Assembly: GCF_042610425.1 (NCBI RefSeq)
Contig: NZ_JBGJZM010000001.1
Coordinates: forward strand, 1,612,001-1,676,000
Length of the DNA: 64,000 bases
Direction: 5' to 3'
Origin: Ectobacillus sp042610425
Lineage (GTDB): Bacteria; Bacillota; Bacilli; Bacillales; Bacillaceae_G
Each line of letters opens with the position of its first letter. Positions within the stretch are counted from its first letter, which is position 1. Below the pieces are notes generated by a model. That model did not search any database. It had not been told where the DNA came from and saw only the letters and a list, made by a program, of their open reading frames with translations. Of the stretch, positions 37,101 through 45,234 are shown in pieces. Made by a program: the position numbers and the translations under genes.

Positions 37101-37211
37101 ATCGGCGGCTTAACTTCTTCTACCTTATTAACGCTCATTATCGTACCAATTATGTATGAGCTATTCTTCCGCAGAGAAGCGAAAAAAGAACGGAAACAAA
37201 CGAGTAAATGA
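34146..37211 (+). CDS. RND-family efflux permease (SwrC/AcrB type)
   Basis: A 1021-residue, twelve-helix proton-driven exporter with two large extracytoplasmic loops. The first loop has VEVVYPGASPADVNEQVT and the helix 4 region has VGRVVDDSIVVIENIFRR, with the paired aspartates of the proton relay. Gram-positive members such as B. subtilis SwrC (YerP) export surfactin and other amphiphiles. No membrane fusion protein gene accompanies it. AGAAAGGA precedes the ATG. Substrate is inferred only. Confidence 0.9.
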   Translation: MNFLTRFSLKNAVAVFIISFLLIVGGLYSFSSLKVDLLPNVEFPQLSVEVVYPGASPADVNEQVTTKLEEKFKGIEGIKKVSSSSFETMGIVNLEFPFNTDMTKVEQQINTLIKDAKLPDTAQTKVNRFSFGTFPIYNISIFGKDHADVQTLLKDEIIPELNKIPGINSVTIGGTKESLVQITVDKEKATQYGLTLSSIKDQINAKYLSFPAGRVNTSDLQVPVRVDEKVDQVKKLEELQLTVGFLGTKTTGGTPTPVAAPILLKDVAKIEAITDQAEKTRYNQKDSISMAITKKQDANTVEVADKVMSTLKKYDDKINYNIGYDSASGIKQSVESLVKEGLLGALFASIAVLLFLRNIRATIIAIISIPLSLLFASIFLSRLNISLNIMTLGGMAVAVGRVVDDSIVVIENIFRRVRKSKDGMSNELVESSTKEILKAITASTITTVVVFLPLGFVGGITGEFFLPFALTVVFSLLASLLVAITVVPILARFAFKQAPKEEKENTLQRAYARAISWSLNHKAIILISSFVLLIGSFTLVSGLGFTFIPNEQQKTLVASIELPASTSVSKTNDISLKMEKMFAEKSEIKEVTTSVGGRNFSTGLKRENQANYFINLKDVTDVQSFIPKLEKDMQTLADEDAKGTKLGVQELSSGGPPSNNNVDIDLYSNNLDSLQEAATKVEDYLKKNDNLKYVTNNFSEKQKQYLIQIKSDKASEYGLSGFQILGTISDQTTPVSVGTLKLDNKDQSVQLSYDKSLTSREDLEKITLFSQRGPISLSDVADVKDADTFTSIQKLDGKVYARVSAQVKGNNTQKVTQTVVSGVKTDLTLPKDVSLTAGGGSDDTVKTFQDLLLAMLVAIGLVYLTMLITFGKARIPFIILSSLIFVPIGAFVFLFLAKEPLSVSVMIGFLMLIGIVTTNAIVLVDRIGQNHNLKGMTIRDSLIEAGKTRLRPILMTAFATITALIPLALTSSSGTLISKGLAITVIGGLTSSTLLTLIIVPIMYELFFRREAKKERKQTSK

Positions 37212-37219
37212 AGTGAAAT

Positions 37220-37267
37220 AAAAAAGAAGTTCCAGTTTAGTATAATCTAATCTGGGCCTTCTTTTTT
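37220..37267 (+). terminator. Terminator of the RND exporter gene
   Basis: AAAAAAGAAG pairs with CTTCTTTTTT, with an inner pairing of CCAGTTTAG-type sequence, ending in a six-base T run about 50 bases past the stop. Confidence 0.75.
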
Positions 37268-37286
37268 CATCCTAACCAATATTCAT

Positions 37287-37799
37287 CTAGCTATGCTGCA
37301 ACGATCGTTTCGCCTCTTTAATTTCATACAAATAATGTCTTTCATATCGTTCATAGAACTGTAGCCATTGACCTAATCCAAGTTCTCCTAACATAGGATG
37401 CTGGGTAGCCTTCGTCCACAGCTCACGTTCATCATCAACCCCTTGTAAACACTCCAATAAACTAGTTCGAGAAGCATGAAGAAGCTCTTCGATTTCATTT
37501 CGTTTCATAATAGTTTCCGTTGGTGTCAACTGTTCCGGCATATTTACATGATCAAGCGTAACCGGTAACATCTTACGGGGTACATCGCACTTTTTACAAG
37601 TTCGAAGAGCATAAGTAATATTAGACGTAACAGATTGTTCCACTAAATGAAGGTGATGCAACATTTGAATTATACTCCACGATTCTCTCTTTGGTTTTGC
37701 ATTAAGCTGAGTATCCGGAAGCTTTTTAATTTCATGTAACACAGCGGCTCGGGTTTCCTTCAACTCATGTAAAATAGATGATAAGCTCTCCGTTTTCAT
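37287..37799 (-). CDS. DinB-family protein
   Basis: A 170-residue predicted four-helix-bundle protein of the DinB/YfiT superfamily. The helix 2 segment ESWSIIQMLHHLHLVEQ carries a typical metal-binding histidine, with ERHYLYEIKEAK near the end for the others. Members include thiol S-transferases and proteins of unknown role. The ATG at 37799 is 12 bases after AAGGAG, a long spacing; upstream codons lack any better site. Confidence 0.75.
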   Translation of the reverse strand: MKTESLSSILHELKETRAAVLHEIKKLPDTQLNAKPKRESWSIIQMLHHLHLVEQSVTSNITYALRTCKKCDVPRKMLPVTLDHVNMPEQLTPTETIMKRNEIEELLHASRTSLLECLQGVDDERELWTKATQHPMLGELGLGQWLQFYERYERHYLYEIKEAKRSLQHS

Positions 37800-37842
37800 G
37801 ATAGAATCCCACTCCTTTGTCTCACCCATAGTAAATGGCAAA

Positions 37843-37876
37843 AAGGGTGTTTCTTTCTTAAGAAAGAAACACCCTT
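37843..37876 (-). terminator. Terminator of the M3 peptidase gene
   Basis: A perfect palindrome of two 17-base arms (AAGGGTGTTTCTTTCTT) followed on the minus strand by TTTTT, about 90 bases past the peptidase stop codon. Confidence 0.85.
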
Positions 37877-37966
37877 GCCTAGTAACTATAGAAAGGGAAA
37901 CCTCTTTCCTTCCCCTTCATTATCTCACGAAAAAGCATTTAAAATCGTAACAACCATTTCTATTTT

Positions 37967-39661
37967 TTACATTTTTGTGTCGTCAACGGAATCCAGATAA
38001 GCTTGAATATCACCAATAATGGATTCTACACAACCATCTGCAAAAGGCGATTGTAAATGAGCTGCTTCTACAAGATGTAAAAACGATTGACTACCTCCAA
38101 GACGGCAAAGTGTAACATAATCATTCCAAGCCGCTTCTCGTTCTTCACGCGAACGTTTCCAGAACTGGAAGGCACAAACTTGTGCAAGTGTATAATCAAT
38201 ATAATAGAACGGTGAGTTGTAAATATGCCCTTGACGTTGCCAATACCCACCCTTTTCTAAAAATTCATTATCCTCGTAGTCTCGGTGCGGCAAATATTTC
38301 TTTTCAATTTCTCTCCATGCCTGCTTACGCTGTGCAGGAGTTGCCTCTGGATGCTCATAGACAAAATGTTGGAATTCATCAACGCTCACACCGTATGGTA
38401 AAAATAGAAGTGCAGAGCTCAAATGAGAAAAATAATATTTTTCTGTATCTTCCTTGAAAAATAGTTGCATCCAAGGCCATGTAAAGAATTCCATACTCAT
38501 TGAATGAATTTCACATGCTTCATAGGTTGGCCATGTATATTCAGGTATCGGAACATTACGGCTTTCATAAACTTGGAATGCGTGTCCTGCTTCATGCGTA
38601 AGCACATCAATATCACCTGACGTACCATTAAAATTAGAAAAAATAAACGGTGCTTTATAATTTTCAATAAATGTACAGTATCCTCCGCCTGCTTTTCCCT
38701 TCTTCGCTACAAGATCCAGCAAATGATTATCCGTCATGAAAGAGAAAAACGTATCTGTTTCCTTTGAAAGCTGACGATACATCTCTTTTCCTTGTTCCAA
38801 AATCCACTGGGAATCACCCTTTGGCATGGGATTTCCAGACTTAAATTCAAATCCTTCATCATAATACTTTAGATTATCAACACCGATGCGCACCTGCTGA
38901 CGGCTACGAAGCTTTGTCGCAAGCGGAACAATATAGTCCAATACTTGCTTACGGTATGCCGCTACCATTTCTGCATTATAATCCGTCCGGTACATTCTCG
39001 CATAACCAAGCTCAACGAAATTAGAAAACCCTAGTTTTTTAGCAATATTCGTTCGAACGGTAACGAGTTCGTCGTAAATATGATCCAATTCACTCTCATG
39101 ATCAGCTAAGAAGCCATAGTACGCTTCACTTGCTTTTCTACGCAATTCACGATTTGGCTGCTGCATAAATGGGGAAAGCTGCGATAAATTTCGTTCTTCC
39201 CCTTCAAATGGAATTTTGGCAGAAGACATCAACTTTGTATATTCTGAAGAAAGTTTATTTTCAAGCTGTAAGTCCTCTACTATATCATCAGAATACGTTT
39301 TGAGCTCGCACTCCGCTAATGAAAATAGCTGTTTACCATATTTATTCTCAAGATCCCCTCGAAACGAAGAAGATAGTAAAGCTGCATAATACTTACTCAC
39401 ATGCCCCTTCACAATCGGTGACGTTTCATCAAAAAAGTCCTGTTCATTTTTATAAAACTCGTCATTCGTATTTATCGTATGACGAATGTAGCACAGATTC
39501 GCCATCGTATCATATTCATTGCGAATTGCATTAACCCGCTTCATCGCATCTTCCTGCTCTATTGCAGATATAGCACTCGTAAACTGCCCAATGGCTTTTT
39601 CCACTTCCGTTGAAATATCATTCATATTTGGTCGTATGTATTCATATTGCTCAAAACTCAT
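37967..39661 (-). CDS. M3 family oligoendopeptidase (PepF-like)
   Basis: A 564-residue zinc oligopeptidase. The metal motif is LTHEAGHAFQVYESR (HExxH), with the downstream glutamate in CEIHSMSMEFFTWPW. The overall length and the final YIDYTLAQVCAFQFW are typical of the M3B branch. It is cytosolic and degrades short peptides. It forms a single-gene unit with its own terminator. Confidence 0.92.
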   Translation of the reverse strand: MSFEQYEYIRPNMNDISTEVEKAIGQFTSAISAIEQEDAMKRVNAIRNEYDTMANLCYIRHTINTNDEFYKNEQDFFDETSPIVKGHVSKYYAALLSSSFRGDLENKYGKQLFSLAECELKTYSDDIVEDLQLENKLSSEYTKLMSSAKIPFEGEERNLSQLSPFMQQPNRELRRKASEAYYGFLADHESELDHIYDELVTVRTNIAKKLGFSNFVELGYARMYRTDYNAEMVAAYRKQVLDYIVPLATKLRSRQQVRIGVDNLKYYDEGFEFKSGNPMPKGDSQWILEQGKEMYRQLSKETDTFFSFMTDNHLLDLVAKKGKAGGGYCTFIENYKAPFIFSNFNGTSGDIDVLTHEAGHAFQVYESRNVPIPEYTWPTYEACEIHSMSMEFFTWPWMQLFFKEDTEKYYFSHLSSALLFLPYGVSVDEFQHFVYEHPEATPAQRKQAWREIEKKYLPHRDYEDNEFLEKGGYWQRQGHIYNSPFYYIDYTLAQVCAFQFWKRSREEREAAWNDYVTLCRLGGSQSFLHLVEAAHLQSPFADGCVESIIGDIQAYLDSVDDTKM

Positions 39662-39824
39662 ACTCTCACCTCAATTTTTTTTCGCGTTTCGATACAAAAA
39701 TTTGTACCAGAACGACGATATAAATAGATTATATTCCATTTGAGATTTAATTTCCCTTTTTATACTAAAAAAAGACAGCTAATGTATACTACTACACCAG
39801 CCATCTTTTTGATTATTCGTAATT

Positions 39825-40532
39825 TCATTTGTTCGGGAGATCAATTACCATAAAACGGGATTTCCCTTCAGTAATAAAGACAAGTTCTTCTTCATTTTCA
39901 ATTCGAGCAGAATCTCGTTTCATTAACCATTCATCCCCGACTTTTACTTTTCCTTCAATGACGAAAACAAATGTTTTCCGATCATTCTTTTGGGAAAATG
40001 AGATACTTTGATTAGGTTCTAAATCACTTAAATAGATAGTTAAATCTTGATTAATGAAAGCTGCCTCTTCTAGCTTATCTGCGTGATAGGAGACTACTGG
40101 TAATAACGCATTCTTCATTTTTTCAATCGTAAAAGAACTCTTCTCATAAGAAGGTTTTGTGCCAAGTTCCTTAGGCAAAAACCACATTTGAAGAAAGTTT
40201 ACTTCCTCATCAGCAGGATTGATTTCCGAATGGAAAATCCCTGTTCCCGCTGACATACGCTGAATTTCTCCAAATGTCGTAGTAGCGCCATGCCCATAAC
40301 TATCTTCATGCTTTAAATATCCTTCAAGTACAATTGATACGATTTCCATTTCCTTATGGGGATGTGTACCAAATCCACGATGCGCAGCAACACGGTCATC
40401 GTTTAACACTCTCATCGGACCAAATTGTAAATTATTCGGATCAAAATATTCTGCAAAGGAAAAACTAAATTTACTGTGTAACCATCCGTGTTCTGCAGAG
40501 TAACGGGATTCTGCTGGAAATACTTGTATCAT
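39825..40532 (-). CDS. Pirin-family bicupin protein (YhhW-like)
   Basis: A 235-residue double cupin. Metal ligands are seen in HRGFGTHPHKEMEIVSIVLE (two His and Glu) and HSEINPADE. YhhW of E. coli oxidises quercetin in vitro. It overlaps the upstream MarR gene by four bases (ATGA), so the two form an operon, and MarR regulators of this type respond to quinones or electrophiles; a quinone-stress role is inferred. Confidence 0.88.
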   Translation of the reverse strand: MIQVFPAESRYSAEHGWLHSKFSFSFAEYFDPNNLQFGPMRVLNDDRVAAHRGFGTHPHKEMEIVSIVLEGYLKHEDSYGHGATTTFGEIQRMSAGTGIFHSEINPADEEVNFLQMWFLPKELGTKPSYEKSSFTIEKMKNALLPVVSYHADKLEEAAFINQDLTIYLSDLEPNQSISFSQKNDRKTFVFVIEGKVKVGDEWLMKRDSARIENEEELVFITEGKSRFMVIDLPNK

Positions 40533-40999
40533 AATGATTCATCCTCTCTTTCAATAGCTTGGTGCTTACCGACTTTTTTTAATAGTGTTAACAATTGATC
40601 TTTCTCTTCGCTGTTTAACATCGTAAGTGACTCATGTAACAACAATTCATGACTTGGAAAGATATCATCCATTAGCTGTTTTCCCGCATCAGTAAGCTCT
40701 GCATAAATGACGCGGCGATCCTCCTTACAAGGATTTCGCTTAACGAGCTTCTTTTTTTCTAATTTATCAACCACATACGTAATGCTCCCACTTGTAATCA
40801 GGATTTTATCTCCAATTTGCTGCAATGCTAGAGTACCTTTATGATATAAAATCTCTAACACTGCAAATTCAGTAGGATTTAAGCCATAGGACTGGGCAGA
40901 CCGATTCGATATATCCATTAACCTGTGATGAACACGAGATAATGCAATAAAAATCTTTAACGACGTATCAATCGCTACTCTTTGCGGATCTTTACTCAT
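40529..40999 (-). CDS. MarR-family regulator, MhqR-like
   Basis: A 156-residue winged-helix regulator. SYGLNPTEFAVLEILYHKG, then LQQIGDKILITSGSITYVVD and the wing CKEDRRVIYAELTDAG, resemble B. subtilis MhqR, which controls quinone detoxification genes. It lacks the N-terminal cysteine of the YodB type. The ATG at 40999 lies nine bases after AAAGGA. The inverted repeat upstream is a likely autoregulatory operator. Confidence 0.85.
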   Translation of the reverse strand: MSKDPQRVAIDTSLKIFIALSRVHHRLMDISNRSAQSYGLNPTEFAVLEILYHKGTLALQQIGDKILITSGSITYVVDKLEKKKLVKRNPCKEDRRVIYAELTDAGKQLMDDIFPSHELLLHESLTMLNSEEKDQLLTLLKKVGKHQAIEREDESL

Positions 41000-41046
41000 C
41001 TTCAAACATCCTTTAAAAATTTATTTGCTATATATTTTTATTTTAA

Positions 41047-41066
41047 ATATCTTAAATTAAAGATAT
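41047..41066. promoter_or_regulatory. Inverted repeat, candidate MarR operator
   Basis: ATATCTT and AAGATAT are separated by six AT bases, 48-67 bases before the MarR start codon. The size and ATCTT/AAGAT half-sites are similar to operators of MhqR-like regulators. Confidence 0.5.
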
Positions 41067-41193
41067 CATGTATTAAAATATACGTCAACAATACAATTTT
41101 ACTCCTTTAGTACAACTAACATACAAAGCATTATATTTTTTCCGTATTGTTCTATATAATGTAAGTATTACAATCATAAAAGGAGTCATCTTT

Positions 41194-42693
41194 GTGAAAG
41201 CTTTTGCTAAAACGATTCTTATATACGGCTTGCTAGTTATCCTCCCCACAACTGTTTTAAGTATCGCTTCGTATATTTATTATAATAATACGTTACAAAA
41301 ACAAAGTATACAGCGAGCAGGAATCGTTGCTGATTTATACCGAGATAGTCTAGACCGTTTTGTGGGAGACTCACTAACAACCATTGAAACATTGGCACTA
41401 GTCGTAAAGGCAGCTGATTCAAATACTAACGAAATTGAACAAATTTTAAAACATATGCACGAACAAGATCCTAGATTTTCCGGGCTTTATTATTCAGATT
41501 CAACTGGACATATTTTATTTGGTTCCAATTCATTGGATCATTCAATAGATTTATCTGATCGCCCATACATACAAGAAGTACTTAAATCAAAGAAAACAAC
41601 AATATCGTCTGCTCTCATTGGACGAGTGTTAGGACAAAGAGTAAGCGTAATCGTTACACCGGTTTTCACATCCTCCAATCATATATCAGGTCTAGTTATG
41701 GCAAGTCTTCGTTTAGATTATGCTACTCAGTTACTAAAAGGATTAACAACCCCCAATCCTTATCTGTTATTGGACAAGGATGGATCTGTAATATTACAAA
41801 ATGGTGAATTAAGCAATCAAAATAATAGGGTTGTACTTCCAATTGCACGAACACCATGGGAAATTTCAGTTTATCCATTATCAGTGAATCAGCAATCTGT
41901 ATACAACAAAATGCTCCTTCCCTTTCTTCTTACACTGTTTCTATCAAATGGTGTTTTTATACTCACTAAATATTGGATGTTACGAAAACAGGCTAAAGAC
42001 AGTATGCGAGAAAACGAGCAACAAAAAATAAACCTGATTGGCACATTAGCTGCAAGTACCGCTCATGAAATTCGAAATCCACTAACGGGGATTAAAGGAC
42101 TCGTAACTCTTTTAAGTGAAAAGCATAGGGATGACGAAGATCGTCTTTATTTTTCAGTTATTCAAAAAGAAATACAACGCATTAATCAAATTGTAAGCGA
42201 ATTTCTCATACTAGGAAAGCCAACGGCAATTGTTCAAAGTGTCTACGATTTACGAGACATTATTATGGATGTCACACCTATTATGGAGGCAGAAGCAAAC
42301 CAAAAAGGTGTGACATTTCTTTGCATTATGGAGCAGAAATACATCCCTATTCTTTGTTCAAATGACCATATTAAGCAAGTGTTATTTAATCTTTCAAAGA
42401 ATGCCATTGAAGCGATGGATCCGGGTGGGCAGATTCGTTTAGAAGTTGGAATGGAAAAGGAACAGGCAAAGGTCCTCATCATTGATAACGGCGTTGGAAT
42501 ACCTATTCATGTTCAGGAACGCATATTTGATCCATTTTTCACAAGTAAGGAAAATGGCACTGGTCTGGGCCTCGTCATATGTAAACGAATCATTGATTTA
42601 CACGGAGGAAATATTCATATCACAAGCAAGGATGGTGTTGGAACAACCGTCGAGTTATCCTTTCCACTAAACTCTTTCCTTATAAAAAAATAG
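41194..42693 (+). CDS. Sporulation-type sensor histidine kinase with extracellular dCache-like domain (KinD-like)
   Basis: A 499-residue membrane kinase. Two helices (about residues 5-28 and 245-262) bracket a 215-residue extracytoplasmic sensor with the dCache features FSGLYYSDSTGHILFGSN and DRPYIQEVLKSKKTTISSAL. The kinase has ASTAHEIRNPLTGIKGL, LFNLSKNAIEAMDPGG, DNGVGIPIHV and ENGTGLGLVI. No regulator gene is adjacent. The GTG start lies eight bases after AAGGAG. Confidence 0.85.
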   Translation: MKAFAKTILIYGLLVILPTTVLSIASYIYYNNTLQKQSIQRAGIVADLYRDSLDRFVGDSLTTIETLALVVKAADSNTNEIEQILKHMHEQDPRFSGLYYSDSTGHILFGSNSLDHSIDLSDRPYIQEVLKSKKTTISSALIGRVLGQRVSVIVTPVFTSSNHISGLVMASLRLDYATQLLKGLTTPNPYLLLDKDGSVILQNGELSNQNNRVVLPIARTPWEISVYPLSVNQQSVYNKMLLPFLLTLFLSNGVFILTKYWMLRKQAKDSMRENEQQKINLIGTLAASTAHEIRNPLTGIKGLVTLLSEKHRDDEDRLYFSVIQKEIQRINQIVSEFLILGKPTAIVQSVYDLRDIIMDVTPIMEAEANQKGVTFLCIMEQKYIPILCSNDHIKQVLFNLSKNAIEAMDPGGQIRLEVGMEKEQAKVLIIDNGVGIPIHVQERIFDPFFTSKENGTGLGLVICKRIIDLHGGNIHITSKDGVGTTVELSFPLNSFLIKK

Positions 42694-42765
42694 CACCCAG
42701 ACAGGATGCTATTATTCTTTGTGTACAATTGCACGAACAAGGTCAAAATGTTAGCAGAAGAAAGA

Positions 42766-43047
42766 TTATCTTAATAAGCTTATAAAAACTAATTGTAAAG
42801 TTGATTTGTACAATATATTCTTATCACTACCGCTTACATACTTACGTATCTTCGTAAATAAATGTTCTTTTTCTTGTGCCTTGAGTCGTTGATACTTAAC
42901 AATGTATACATCCAGTTCTTGACTCACTGTAAGAGTTTCAGGACTGTTAAAACCTGTTCGTAATCCGATTTCTATCATTTCCCTTTGTTTCACCTTAATT
43001 TCAAGTAAGAGCTTGTCCATCACATTCTTTTTTCTTGCCATAAACAT
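42766..43047 (-). CDS. Spo0E-family aspartyl-phosphate phosphatase
   Basis: A 93-residue protein; the Spo0E-like helical hairpin runs from about residue 8 to 57, with KLLLEIKVKQREMIEIG and the signature SQELDVYIVKYQ. Such proteins dephosphorylate Spo0A~P and delay sporulation. GAGGGGG precedes the ATG at 43047. It lies next to a KinD-like kinase and 9 kb from a KinB-like one, both of which would feed the same phosphorelay. Confidence 0.85.
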   Translation of the reverse strand: MFMARKKNVMDKLLLEIKVKQREMIEIGLRTGFNSPETLTVSQELDVYIVKYQRLKAQEKEHLFTKIRKYVSGSDKNILYKSTLQLVFISLLR

Positions 43048-43335
43048 GAGTATCCCCCTCATAAATAAGCAATCTATACGTATCATTTTTAAATTACTAG
43101 TTATTCTAGACTGAAATTCCTATAATTAACAATTATTTTACCCCACTCTGAAGATTATTACAAATTATTCTAACTTTGTAAATACAATCGCAAAAATAGA
43201 CATGATTTTTATGCAACTTTTTTTATATCCTATGTACTATGACGTAATACCTTATTCTTCGACATAATTCTTGGTTTACAAATACCATTCTTGCAAAGAC
43301 TAACTATGAATTTAAATGAAGAGGGGATTATTACG

Positions 43336-44082
43336 ATGAAAAAAAATGTATGCTTTTTGCTTTGCTTACTATTCATTCTTCCAACAGCTGTATATGCAGA
43401 GGAGGAACGAAAGATTGCCATTGTCATTGATGATTTTGGAAATAATATGAAGGGTACCGAAGAAATGCTATCTCTCCCTATTCCACTAACAATAGCAGTG
43501 ATGCCTTTTTTACCTTCGACAAAGCAGGATGCCGAGTTGGCCCACAAGAAAGGTTATGAGGTGCTTGTTCATCTTCCAATGGAACCTATTCGCGGTAAAA
43601 AAAGTTGGCTCGGTCCTAACGCCATTACAACCGATTTAAGCGATGAAGAAATTAAAAAACGAGTAGAAATGGCAATTGCTGATGTTCCCCATGCCATTGG
43701 AATGAATAATCATATGGGATCAAAGGCTACAGCAGATGAAAGAGTCATGCGAATTGTGTTAGCTGTTTGTAAAACACACGGTTTGTTTTACTTAGATAGC
43801 AAAACAAATCCAAACAGTAAAGTACGTCCACTCGCCGAAGAATTAGGCGTTCCGGTTATTGAAAACAATTTGTTCTTTGACGATCAATACACAAATTCTC
43901 ATATAGCAAAGCAAGCTTCCCTTCTTTTAAAACGAGTGAAAACAGCACCTACTACGGTAGCAATTGGTCACGTTGGTCCTCCTGGGGAGATTACATCTCG
44001 TATTATTCGAACAACTGTAATAGAGGCAAAGCAAGATGCTACCTTTGTGTTTGCCTCAAATCTCGTAAAGGCACAGAAGTGA
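43336..44082 (+). CDS. Divergent polysaccharide deacetylase family protein (YibQ-like)
   Basis: A 248-residue secreted protein. A signal peptide (about residues 1-21, ending VYAEE) is followed by KIAIVIDDFGNNMKGTEEML, then VLVHLPMEP and GMNNHMGSKAT, which match the divergent polysaccharide deacetylase (YibQ) family. It has the NodB-like barrel but its activity is unproven. The ATG at 43336 follows GAGGGG. Confidence 0.88.
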   Translation: MKKNVCFLLCLLFILPTAVYAEEERKIAIVIDDFGNNMKGTEEMLSLPIPLTIAVMPFLPSTKQDAELAHKKGYEVLVHLPMEPIRGKKSWLGPNAITTDLSDEEIKKRVEMAIADVPHAIGMNNHMGSKATADERVMRIVLAVCKTHGLFYLDSKTNPNSKVRPLAEELGVPVIENNLFFDDQYTNSHIAKQASLLLKRVKTAPTTVAIGHVGPPGEITSRIIRTTVIEAKQDATFVFASNLVKAQK

Positions 44083-44235
44083 TTACGAATTTAGACTGGT
44101 ATGGGACTCCCACGCGCGTATGGATAAATCTATACCCTGCGCGTGGATATCTCAAAGTTAGGTATCACCTCATTTGTTAAGCGCTTACATTTTATTGATT
44201 TTATAAAACACTCATCTACAGAGTGTTTCATACCT

Positions 44236-44865
44236 TTAAATAACCGAGCTCCGTGCTCCTTTTATCATAAGTAGCTTGACATGATAATTCATTAAATATT
44301 CAATTCCCTCTAGCCATCTTCTCGTCTCTTCAGGAGTGCCAGCCCATACAATTAGACCATATTCTTCAATAAGTAACGCACCTCTTCGTCCTGAGAATAG
44401 TGTCGCATCCTCTGCAAGCATTGTTTCGAATTCTTGCTTCGTCTCAACAATCGGGATTTTAATGCTTTCTATCCCATCCTTTGCAAACACACGGACAACA
44501 TTCTTTGGATCAAAGGTCACTTCTTTCTGTTCCCCATAAATTTCAGAAACAAGATGACAATCTACTGTTTGCACTTGCAAAATACATCCTGCTACAGTTT
44601 TTTGATATATAAGAGAATGCAATGAAGCTTCCGTTGCAGGCTTGCCTTCTAATTCAAAAACGGGTTCACAAGCAGCATTTACAATAAAAAAATCATCCTC
44701 TGCAAACAGCCCCTTATCTTTTCCCTCTGCATTGATAAAAAACGTAAGTGGGTCCTCTGAGGCTTTCATCGACAAACTAATTTTCGTCCCATAAAACCAA
44801 TCACGCAGCGCTAACTCGACCTTCACATCACGTAATTCCTGCCATTTTCGTAAAAAAAATAGCAT
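44236..44865 (-). CDS. MtnB-like protein lacking the zinc ligands
   Basis: A 209-residue class II aldolase-fold protein aligned end to end with methylthioribulose-1-phosphate dehydratase: ELRDVKVELALRDWFYGT, AEGKDKGLFAEDDFF, and LEGIEYLMNYHVKL at the end. The zinc motif HxH of MtnB (LHVHTV) is LQVQTV here (Gln97, Gln99), the third histidine (NHGIT) is Tyr169 (EEYGLI), and the TSGNLS loop is TKISLS. It cannot bind zinc as MtnB does, yet the frame is intact. GGAGGTG precedes the ATG at 44865. No other methionine-salvage genes are near. Confidence 0.8.
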   Translation of the reverse strand: MLFFLRKWQELRDVKVELALRDWFYGTKISLSMKASEDPLTFFINAEGKDKGLFAEDDFFIVNAACEPVFELEGKPATEASLHSLIYQKTVAGCILQVQTVDCHLVSEIYGEQKEVTFDPKNVVRVFAKDGIESIKIPIVETKQEFETMLAEDATLFSGRRGALLIEEYGLIVWAGTPEETRRWLEGIEYLMNYHVKLLMIKGARSSVI

Positions 44866-44874
44866 CCTGTTCAC

Positions 44875-45234
44875 CTCCGTATTTTTTCACTAACCTCTAT
44901 CTTATCTATATAAAACAAGTTTTCTTTTAAATTTTTTGATTATTCTCAAAATTTAATTGAATTATCACATGTAAGAACCTCTTTGTCAATCGTTTTCATT
45001 CTCAATTACACAAAATTCCACTGTAATTATCTCTTATTTTACTGGAAATATTACGCAATTTAAAGTCTGATTATTATAAGATTATTGGATTAATTTTTTC
45101 CTGTATCTGTTTCTTTATTTCACAAAATACTAGGAAGATACGACACATTTATATAAGATACTTGCTCTTTTTGATATTGTTTGCCTATACTATTAAAGAA
45201 TCATGATCAAACTTGAAATTGAGGGTAGATAACC
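44875..45234. other. AT-rich intergenic region
   Basis: About 360 bases between divergent genes. A weak sigma-A-like promoter (TTGCTC, 18 bases, TATACT) lies near 45163-45192, ahead of the radical SAM gene. I see no small gene or structured RNA here. Confidence 0.4.
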
